From assembly GCA_005774545.1 (NCBI GenBank), contig VAUL01000008.1, positions 1 to 64,000 of the forward strand: DNA of 64,000 bases, written 5' to 3'. This stretch comes from Deltaproteobacteria bacterium. GTDB lineage: Bacteria > Desulfobacterota > Desulfuromonadia > Desulfuromonadales > BM103. The translations under genes were made by a program, and so were the position numbers. Of this stretch, positions 57,929-64,000 are shown piece by piece (the first letter of the stretch is position 1; the number at the start of each line of letters is the position of its first letter). The notes under the pieces are model-generated. The model did not search any database. It was not told the origin of the DNA and was given only the letters and a program-made list of their open reading frames with translations.

Positions 57929-59671
57929 ATGCTGAGAGCCGAATTCACCCCCAAGCTGGTGACCGCCATCCGCGAGGGGATCAGCTCCCGACAGCTCACC
58001 CAGGATCTGCTGGCCGGCATCATTGTCGGCGTCGTCGCCCTCCCCCTCGCCATCGCCTTCGCCATCGCCTCCGGGGTCAAACCCGAGCAGGGCCTCTATA
58101 CGGCGATCGTCGCCGGCTTTCTGATCTCGGCGCTCTCCGGGAGCCGCGTGCAGATCGGCGGCCCGACCGGGGCGTTCATCGTCATCGTCTACGGCATCGT
58201 CGAGAAGTACGGCTACGACGGCCTGGCCACCGCCACCCTCCTTGCCGGCGGCCTGCTGATCGCCATGGGGCTGGCCCGCCTCGGCACGGTCATCAAGTTC
58301 ATCCCGTTCCCGGTCACCGTCGGCTTCACCACCGGGATCGCCCTGATCATCCTGGTCGGCCAGGTCCGCGACTTCTTCGGGCTGCAGATGGAGAAGGTCC
58401 CGGCCGAATTCCCGGAGAAGGTCGCCGCCTTCGCCGAGCATTTCGGCTCGATCAACCCCGTGGCCGCGGCGCTTGCCGGCGCCACCATGCTGATCATCCT
58501 CCTCTGGCCGCGCCTGACCCACCGCGTCCCCGGCTCACTGGTGGCGATCATCTTCACTACCGCCGCCGTGCAGTTCCTCGGCCTCCCGGTCGAAACGATC
58601 GGCAGCCGCTTCGGCAGCGTGCCGAACACCCTGCCGGCCCCGCACCTGCCGGCGGTCAGCTGGGAGCTGTGCAAGCAGATGTTCTCGCCGGCCCTGACCA
58701 TCGCCCTGCTGGCAGGGATCGAGTCGCTCCTGTCGGCGGTGGTCGCCGACGGCATGACCGAGCGCCGGCATCGCTCCAACATGGAACTGGTCGCGCAAGG
58801 GGTCGCCAACCTGGCCTCGCCGATCTTCGGCGGCATCCCGGCCACCGGCGCCATCGCCCGCACCGCCACCAACATCAAGAACGGCGGCCGTACCCCCGTC
58901 GCCGGGATCGTCCATGCCGTCACGCTGCTGCTGATCATGCTCTTCTTCGGCAAGTGGGCGGCGCTGATCCCGATGGCCACCCTCGCCGGCATCCTGGCGG
59001 TCGTCGCCTGGAACATGAGCGAACTGCACCTGTTCATCAAGCTGTTCCGCGGCCCGAAGAGCGACATCCTGGTGCTGGTCAGCACCTTCCTGCTCACCGT
59101 GCTGGTCGACCTGACCGTGGCGATCCAGGTCGGCGTGGTGCTCGCCGCCCTCCTCTTCATGCGCCGCATGGCCGAGGTGACCCAGGTCGGCTACGTCACC
59201 CACATGATCAACGAGGACGATGCCGAAGATCCCGACGACCCCCTGAGCCTGAGCCGCCGCAAGGTTCCCGCCGGCGTCGAGGTCTTCGAAGTCTCCGGCC
59301 CGTTCTTTTTCGGCGCGGCCGACAAGTTCAAGAACGCCATCGGCGAGATCGAGGCCAGGCCGCGCATCCTGATCCTGCGCATGCGCCACGTCCTCTCCCT
59401 CGACGCCACGGCCCTGCAGACGCTCGAGAGCGTCCACGCCCGGACCCGCCGCGAACAGACGACGCTGATCCTCTCCGGCGTCCACGCCCAGCCGCTCGTC
59501 GTCCTCGAACGCTCCGGCCTGCTCGACCGGATCGGGGCCGACAACGTCCACGGCAACATCGACGACGCCCTCGACCGCGCCCGCGACCTGCTCGGCCTCC
59601 CCCCGGAACCGCGGCCGGGGCCGTTCGTGCCGACGGTCAGCCGGGAAGCGCAGGATTCGCCACGGAAATGA
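57929..59671 (+). CDS. SulP-family inorganic anion transporter with STAS domain
   Basis: A 580-residue membrane transporter. About ten to twelve spans include LLAGIIVGVVALPLAIAFAIASGVKPEQGLYTAIVAGFLISALSGSRVQIGGPTGAF and GVANLASPIFGGIPATGAIARTATNIKNGGRTPVAGIVHA, the SulP signatures. The C-terminal STAS domain (about 445-560; RPRILILRMRHVLSLDATALQTLESVHART) is cytosolic and regulatory. The substrate is an anion such as sulfate or bicarbonate; specificity cannot be read. The stop overlaps the MFS start (ATGA). Confidence 0.93.
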   Translation: MLRAEFTPKLVTAIREGISSRQLTQDLLAGIIVGVVALPLAIAFAIASGVKPEQGLYTAIVAGFLISALSGSRVQIGGPTGAFIVIVYGIVEKYGYDGLATATLLAGGLLIAMGLARLGTVIKFIPFPVTVGFTTGIALIILVGQVRDFFGLQMEKVPAEFPEKVAAFAEHFGSINPVAAALAGATMLIILLWPRLTHRVPGSLVAIIFTTAAVQFLGLPVETIGSRFGSVPNTLPAPHLPAVSWELCKQMFSPALTIALLAGIESLLSAVVADGMTERRHRSNMELVAQGVANLASPIFGGIPATGAIARTATNIKNGGRTPVAGIVHAVTLLLIMLFFGKWAALIPMATLAGILAVVAWNMSELHLFIKLFRGPKSDILVLVSTFLLTVLVDLTVAIQVGVVLAALLFMRRMAEVTQVGYVTHMINEDDAEDPDDPLSLSRRKVPAGVEVFEVSGPFFFGAADKFKNAIGEIEARPRILILRMRHVLSLDATALQTLESVHARTRREQTTLILSGVHAQPLVVLERSGLLDRIGADNVHGNIDDALDRARDLLGLPPEPRPGPFVPTVSREAQDSPRK

Positions 59672-60957
59672 ACCGCGACCCGCGGGCCGCAACGGCCTGG
59701 TGCCTCTACGACTGGGCCAATTCGGCCTTCGCCACGGTGGTCCTCTCGGCCGTCCTGCCGGTCTATTTCGCCGCCATCGCGCCGCCCGGCGGCATCCCCT
59801 TCCTGGCGCGCACGGTTCCCGCCACCGCCTTCTGGAGCTACACGGTGGCCGCCTCCATGCTCCTGGTCGCCGTGGTCGCCCCGGCCCTGGGCAGCCTTGC
59901 CGACCGCCGTGCCGTCAAGAAGCCGCTGCTGATCGCCTTCACCCTCACCGGCACGCTGGCCACCGCCCTGCTGGTCCTCGCCGGCAGGGGCGAGGCGCTG
60001 CTGGCCGCCGGGCTGTTCCTGGTCGCCAACATCGGCTTTGCCGCCGGCAACATCTTCTACAACGCCTTCCTCCCCGACCTGGCCAGCGGCAGCGAAGCCG
60101 ACCGCCTGTCGTCGCGGGCCTATGCCTGGGGGTACATCGGCGGGGGGATTGCCCTGGCCCTGGTCTTCCTGCTGATCGAAGGACATGCCCGGTTCGGCAT
60201 CGCCGACAAGGGGACAGCCACCCGCATCGGCTTCCTCTTCACCGGCGCCTGGTGGCTGCTCTTTGCGCTGCCGGCCTTCAGGCTGCTGCGCGAGGGGCCG
60301 CCCCGCCCCGGTGCCGGCCGGCTGCAGACCCCCGCCGACTACCTGCGCCTGGGCCGGGAGCTGGCCGGAAACCGCGACCTGCTCCGCTTCCTGGTGGCCT
60401 TCCTGTTCTACAACGACGGCATCCAGACGATCATCGCCGTCGCCGCCATCTTCGCCAGCGTCGAACTGGGGCTCGATACCGGGGCGATCCTCGGCTGCTA
60501 CCTGATGATCCAGTTCCTGGCGATGCCCGCCACCCTGATCACCGGCCGCCTGGCCGAACGCTGGGGGGCAAAGCGCACGGTGCTGGCGACGCTGGCCGTC
60601 TTCACCGCAATCACCGTATACGCCGCGACGATGACGACCACCCTGGAATTCTGGCTGCTCGGCCTGCTCGTCGCCCTGGTGCTCGGCGGCAGCCAGGCCC
60701 TGAGCCGCTCGCTCTACGCCAGCCTGGTGCCGCCGGCCCGCAGCGCCGAATTCTTCAGCTTCTTCGCCATCAGCACCAAGTTCGCTTCGATCCTCGGCCC
60801 GCTGCTCTTCGCCCTGCTCATCGACCTGACCGGCTCGAACCGGCTGGCCATCCTGTCGCTGGCCGTCTTCTTCGTCGCCGGCATCTGGCTGCTGGCCGGC
60901 GTCGACGTCGAGCGCGGGCGTACCCGGGCGGGCGCATCTGTGATAGAGTCGCCCTGA
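59668..60957 (+). CDS. UMF1-family MFS transporter
   Basis: A 429-residue MFS protein with about twelve spans. The N-terminal AWCLYDWANSAFATVVLSAVLPVYFAAIAPP with conserved DWANSAF marks the UMF1 family. Loop motif ASGSEADRLSSRAYAWGYIGGGI and the LGGSQALSRSLYASLVPPARSAEFFSFFAISTKFASILGP motif support it. Substrate unknown. Its start overlaps the SulP stop by four bases, so the two are co-translated. Confidence 0.92.
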   Translation: MNRDPRAATAWCLYDWANSAFATVVLSAVLPVYFAAIAPPGGIPFLARTVPATAFWSYTVAASMLLVAVVAPALGSLADRRAVKKPLLIAFTLTGTLATALLVLAGRGEALLAAGLFLVANIGFAAGNIFYNAFLPDLASGSEADRLSSRAYAWGYIGGGIALALVFLLIEGHARFGIADKGTATRIGFLFTGAWWLLFALPAFRLLREGPPRPGAGRLQTPADYLRLGRELAGNRDLLRFLVAFLFYNDGIQTIIAVAAIFASVELGLDTGAILGCYLMIQFLAMPATLITGRLAERWGAKRTVLATLAVFTAITVYAATMTTTLEFWLLGLLVALVLGGSQALSRSLYASLVPPARSAEFFSFFAISTKFASILGPLLFALLIDLTGSNRLAILSLAVFFVAGIWLLAGVDVERGRTRAGASVIESP

Positions 60958-60981
60958 CCGACCCGCGGAGGAACCCTGCCC

Positions 60982-61527
60982 ATGCCGATCCCCGACCATG
61001 AGACGCTCGAAGCGCTCTCCAACGCCAAGATCCTGACCTCGATGATCACCCCCGCGGTTTTGATCTCCGCCTGCGGGGCGCTGATCTTCTCGACCTCGGC
61101 CCGCCTGGCGCGGATCTTCGACCGGGTGCACATGCTCAAGGGGGAAGTGGAAGCGTTGCTGGAGGGGAAGCTGTCATTCCCCGAGGAACGGATGGCGATG
61201 CTCAAGGTCCAGACCCGCAAGCAGCGCACCCGCGCCTGGCTGATCCAGAAGGCAATGGCCGCGCTGTACACCGCCACCGTGCTGTTCGTCGCCTCGAGCC
61301 TGGCGATCGCCCTCAACGTCGCCTACGGCAGCAGCGAGACCGCCTGGCTGCCGAGCGGCCTGGCCCTGCTCGGCGGGATCTTCCTCCTCGCCGCCAGCGT
61401 CCTGCTCCTCTACGAAAGCCGCTACAACCTGCGCTTCATCGAGCGGCACATCGATTTCATCACGTTTCTGGAAGAGAGCTACGAGAAGGGGAAAAAGGAA
61501 AAAGCGAAGGACTCCCGGCCGGACTGA
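60982..61527 (+). CDS. DUF2721-family membrane protein
   Basis: A 181-residue protein with three membrane spans: ILTSMITPAVLISACGALIFSTSARL near the N-terminus, LYTATVLFVASSLAIALNVAYG and LPSGLALLGGIFLLAASVLLLYESRYN. These and the interrupting charged helix (RIFDRVHMLKGEVEALLEGK) match DUF2721. Function unknown. It lies 24 bases after the MFS gene on the same strand and converges on mtaB. Confidence 0.85.
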   Translation: MPIPDHETLEALSNAKILTSMITPAVLISACGALIFSTSARLARIFDRVHMLKGEVEALLEGKLSFPEERMAMLKVQTRKQRTRAWLIQKAMAALYTATVLFVASSLAIALNVAYGSSETAWLPSGLALLGGIFLLAASVLLLYESRYNLRFIERHIDFITFLEESYEKGKKEKAKDSRPD

Positions 61528-61534
61528 CCGCCGC

Positions 61535-62842
61535 CTACCCGGCCAGTTCGCCGTTCAGCACGCCGTTCACTGCCGCCGTCACCCGCACTGCGGCGCTTTG
61601 CCCGACCAGTTCCGCCGGACCCGCAAAGCGCACCTCCAGGTAGTTGCGGGTCACCCCTTTCAGCTGGCCGCTCTTCCCGCCCCCCTCGACCACCACCTCC
61701 ATCACGCGGCCGACGAAGCGGGCGGCGAAAGTCGCCAGCTTCTCCGTACCGAGCGCGCGCAGCCGCTCGGCGCGCGCCTTCTTGACATCGCCGGGGAGAT
61801 GGCCGGGCATGGCGGCCGCCGCAGTGCCGGGGCGCCTGCTGTAGGGGAAGACGTGCAGGTGGGAAACCGGGAGCTCGCCGATCAGGCGCACGGTATTCTC
61901 GAACTCGGCGTCCGTTTCGCCGGGGAAGCCGGCAATCACGTCCAGGCCGATGGCCGCATCCGGCAGGAGGGCGGCGACCCGTTCGATCAGGGCGCGAAAC
62001 GCCTCGCGGCCGTAGGGGCGGCGCATGCGGGCGAGTACCGCGTCGTCGCCGGCCTGCAGGGGAATGTGCAGGTGCGGGCAGATCACCTTCGAGGCGGCCA
62101 GACAGGCGAGCAGGGGGGCGTCGATCTCGGTCGGCTCGACGGAGCCGAGGCGCAGGCGGGCAACGCCGGTCTCCCCCTCGATCCGCCGCAGCAGCTCAAG
62201 AAGGCTGCTGCGCGGCTGCAGGTCGAGGCCGTAGTTGCCGACGTGGATGCCGGTGAGGACGATTTCGGGCACCTTTTGCCCGACCAGCTGCCGCACCTGG
62301 TCGAGAACCTGCTCCGGCGGCGCCGAACGGCTCGGCCCGCGGGCATGGGGGATGATGCAGTAGCTGCAGAAGGCGTCGCAGCCGTTCTGGATCTGGACGA
62401 AGGCCCGGCTCCGCTCGGCGAAGGCGGTCAGGACCGGGATGGCGGCTTTCTCCCGGGCGCGGATGTCGGCGACGCGGATCCGTTCGCGTGCGCTTCCGGT
62501 GAGCAGCGCCGGCAGGTCGCGCTTCTCCTCGTTGCCGATCACCAGTTCGACCCCGGGGAGCTCGGCCAGGGCCTGCGGATCGACCTGGGCGTAGCAGCCG
62601 GTGACCACGACCCGGCAGGCCGGGTTGAGCCGGCGGGCGCGCCGCACCAGGTTGCGCGACTGGGCGTCGGTCGCGGCGGTCACCGTGCAGGTGTTGACGA
62701 TCACCAGGTCGGCCCCGGCGGCAAACGGCACCACCCGGTAGCCGGCCTGTTCCAGGCGCTCGCGCATCGCCGCCGTCTCGAACTGGTTGGTCTTGCAGCC
62801 GAGGGTGGCAAAGGCCACCGTGGCGGAACCGGCGACGGTCAT
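61535..62842 (-). CDS. mtaB: tRNA t6A37 methylthiotransferase MtaB
   Basis: A 435-residue radical SAM methylthiotransferase. N-terminal UPF0004 domain ([36 protein letters not shown] and [10 protein letters not shown] give three cluster Cys). The radical SAM motif is CDAFCSYC ([22 protein letters not shown]), then [13 protein letters not shown] and [19 protein letters not shown]-terminal TRAM-like domain ([24 protein letters not shown]) follows. It converts t6A37 to ms2t6A37. The ATG at 62842 overlaps the mnmA stop (ATGA). Works with tsaD's product (t6A), also in this window. Confidence 0.95.
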   Translation of the reverse strand: MTVAGSATVAFATLGCKTNQFETAAMRERLEQAGYRVVPFAAGADLVIVNTCTVTAATDAQSRNLVRRARRLNPACRVVVTGCYAQVDPQALAELPGVELVIGNEEKRDLPALLTGSARERIRVADIRAREKAAIPVLTAFAERSRAFVQIQNGCDAFCSYCIIPHARGPSRSAPPEQVLDQVRQLVGQKVPEIVLTGIHVGNYGLDLQPRSSLLELLRRIEGETGVARLRLGSVEPTEIDAPLLACLAASKVICPHLHIPLQAGDDAVLARMRRPYGREAFRALIERVAALLPDAAIGLDVIAGFPGETDAEFENTVRLIGELPVSHLHVFPYSRRPGTAAAAMPGHLPGDVKKARAERLRALGTEKLATFAARFVGRVMEVVVEGGGKSGQLKGVTRNYLEVRFAGPAELVGQSAAVRVTAAVNGVLNGELAG

Positions 62843-63978
62843 AATTTTGCGGCGCCGGCGGTCATCCGCCCGGGACGCGGGCCATGGGCCCCGACGTCGA
62901 TCCACCCGCCGCCGATCACCTCGTCGCCGCGGTAGAAAACCGCCGCCTGCCCGGGGGTGACCCCGTCCTGCGGCTCCTTCATGACGACTCTCACGGTATC
63001 GGCATCAACAATCCGGATTTGCGCCGGAATCTCCTGGTGGCGGTAACGGATCCGGCAGGCGGCGTCGAGGGGGCCTGCGGGGGCGGCGATGAGCCAGTTG
63101 ACCTCATCGACCAGGAATTCGCTCACCGCCAGGTGCGGCTTCTCGCCGACGATCACCCGCTTCTGCCCGGCATCGATGCCGACCACGAACAGCGGCTCCG
63201 GCCAGGCGATCCCCAACCCCCGCCGCTGACCGATGGTGTAGCGGTAGGTGCCGTGGTGCCGGCCGAGCACCCGGCCGCTGACGTGGACGATCTCGCCGTC
63301 CAGCAGCCCGGCACCGCGCTGCTCCTCGAGGAAGCGCACGTAGTCGCCGTCGGGAACGAAGCAGATGTCCTGGCTCTCGGCCTTTTCGGCGACGCGCAGG
63401 TTCAGGCGCGCGGCATGGGCGCGCACCTCCTCCTTGGTCATCCCCCCCAGGGGGAAGCGCACCATCGCCATCTGCTCCTGGGTCAGGGTGAAGAGGAAGT
63501 AGCTCTGGTCCTTGGCCGCATCGACCCCCTTGCGCAGCGCGTAACGCGTCCCGTCGTGCACGACCTGCGCGTAGTGGCCGGTCGCCAGAAAGTCGGCCTC
63601 CAGCTCTTTGGCGCGGCGCAGCAGCAGTTCGAACTTGAGCTTCTGGTTGCACAGCACGCAGGGGTTGGGGGTGCGGCCGTTGAAGTAGTCGTCGCAGAAG
63701 GCGTCGATCACCGTCTTCGCGAACTCGGCTTCGAAGTTGACCACGTAGAAGGGGATGCCGAGCTGCTCGGCCACCCGGCGGGCGTCGTAGACATCGTCGA
63801 GGGAGCAGCAGGTGCCGAAGTGCTGGCCGTCTGGGGCGGTGAAGTTGCGGTAGTCCCAGATCTGCATGGTCAGGCCGATCACCTCGGCCCCCTGCTCTTT
63901 CAGCAGCGCCGCCGCGACCGACGAATCGACCCCGCCGCTCATCGCCACCACTACGCGTTTTCCAGCAAAACTTTCCAT
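62839..63978 (-). CDS. mnmA: tRNA-specific 2-thiouridylase MnmA
   Basis: A 379-residue enzyme thiolating U34 of Lys/Glu/Gln tRNAs. PP-loop [22 protein letters not shown], catalytic Cys pair in [17 protein letters not shown] and [23 protein letters not shown], and [22 protein letters not shown]. Length is normal. It overlaps mtaB by four bases, so two tRNA-modifying enzymes share one operon; it takes sulfur from a cysteine desulfurase relay. The upstream region runs off the window. Confidence 0.97.
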   Translation of the reverse strand: MESFAGKRVVVAMSGGVDSSVAAALLKEQGAEVIGLTMQIWDYRNFTAPDGQHFGTCCSLDDVYDARRVAEQLGIPFYVVNFEAEFAKTVIDAFCDDYFNGRTPNPCVLCNQKLKFELLLRRAKELEADFLATGHYAQVVHDGTRYALRKGVDAAKDQSYFLFTLTQEQMAMVRFPLGGMTKEEVRAHAARLNLRVAEKAESQDICFVPDGDYVRFLEEQRGAGLLDGEIVHVSGRVLGRHHGTYRYTIGQRRGLGIAWPEPLFVVGIDAGQKRVIVGEKPHLAVSEFLVDEVNWLIAAPAGPLDAACRIRYRHQEIPAQIRIVDADTVRVVMKEPQDGVTPGQAAVFYRGDEVIGGGWIDVGAHGPRPGRMTAGAAKL

Positions 63979-64000
63979 CGCTTGCCTGTCAAAATGGGGA

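Noticed and set aside
57859-59667. SulP-MFS fusion in one long frame
   Set aside because: The upstream part is an out-of-frame shadow of SulP. The MFS begins at ATG 59668.

Overview
The window looks like a high-GC chromosome segment from the Desulfuromonadia (Geobacter/Desulfuromonas group). Pointers to this are a GeoRSP cassette (radical SAM/SPASM + SPASM + PqqD genes, named for Geobacter), a GEMM-type cyclic-dinucleotide riboswitch, a B12-dependent ribonucleotide reductase, a PLP-type aspartate decarboxylase beside panBC, and a sigma54/NtrC-type regulatory style. The assignment is inferred from gene content, not from a marker phylogeny.

Layout. (1) 1-8.1 kb: chromosomal genes, mostly on the minus strand: a SLOG-fold 'molybdenum carrier' cut by the window edge, an MNT/HEPN toxin-antitoxin pair, a riboswitch-controlled YvlD-like membrane protein, two Sel1-type genes, tRNA-Leu(GAG), two lipoproteins, a thiamine-binding-family protein and an Old Yellow Enzyme homologue. 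(2) 8.1-27.2 kb: two integrative elements in tandem, both using the 3' (T-arm) end of the tmRNA gene. Island I (8117-22356) has integrase, excisionase, a Rep-like protein and a metal/respiration cargo: ArsP-like permease, ChrA, HupE/UreJ, His-rich proteins, CcsB-ResB and an EamA exporter. Island II (22338-26887) is AT-rich, with a tyrosine integrase, a serine recombinase and two zinc-ribbon proteins. The smpB-linked ssrA copy has lost its acceptor stem. The only intact ssrA is a junction of the two islands. (3) 27.4-36.8 kb: a minus-strand housekeeping run (smpB, DUF502, an amidohydrolase, panP-panC-panB, rsmA, tsaD, PhoH-like ATPase). (4) 36.8-49.6 kb: about 14 tightly packed minus-strand genes forming the GeoRSP cluster, with a YedE transporter, two orphan substrate-binding proteins, two NosD-like beta-helix proteins, a NosR/NapH-like polyferredoxin, and HEAT, carboxypeptidase-regulatory-like and ethylbenzene-dehydrogenase-like proteins. 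It starts just downstream of a consensus sigma54 promoter. (5) 49.7-64 kb: an NtrC-type regulator and a GAF-GGDEF cyclase, then on the plus strand nrdJ with paired NrdR boxes, nhaA, a run of overlapping small genes, a SulP transporter, an MFS protein and DUF2721, and finally mtaB and mnmA on the minus strand.

How the parts may work together. The GeoRSP cluster resembles a nos-type maturation locus (beta-helix protein plus membrane polyferredoxin) joined to a radical-SAM/PqqD peptide-modifying unit and a YedE/class-V aminotransferase pair, with no recognisable terminal enzyme or precursor peptide. It is the best candidate here for an undescribed system. The tmRNA takeover by tandem islands is the clearest genome-structure novelty. 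No database search was possible. Functions are read from motifs and context, and inference is marked as such.
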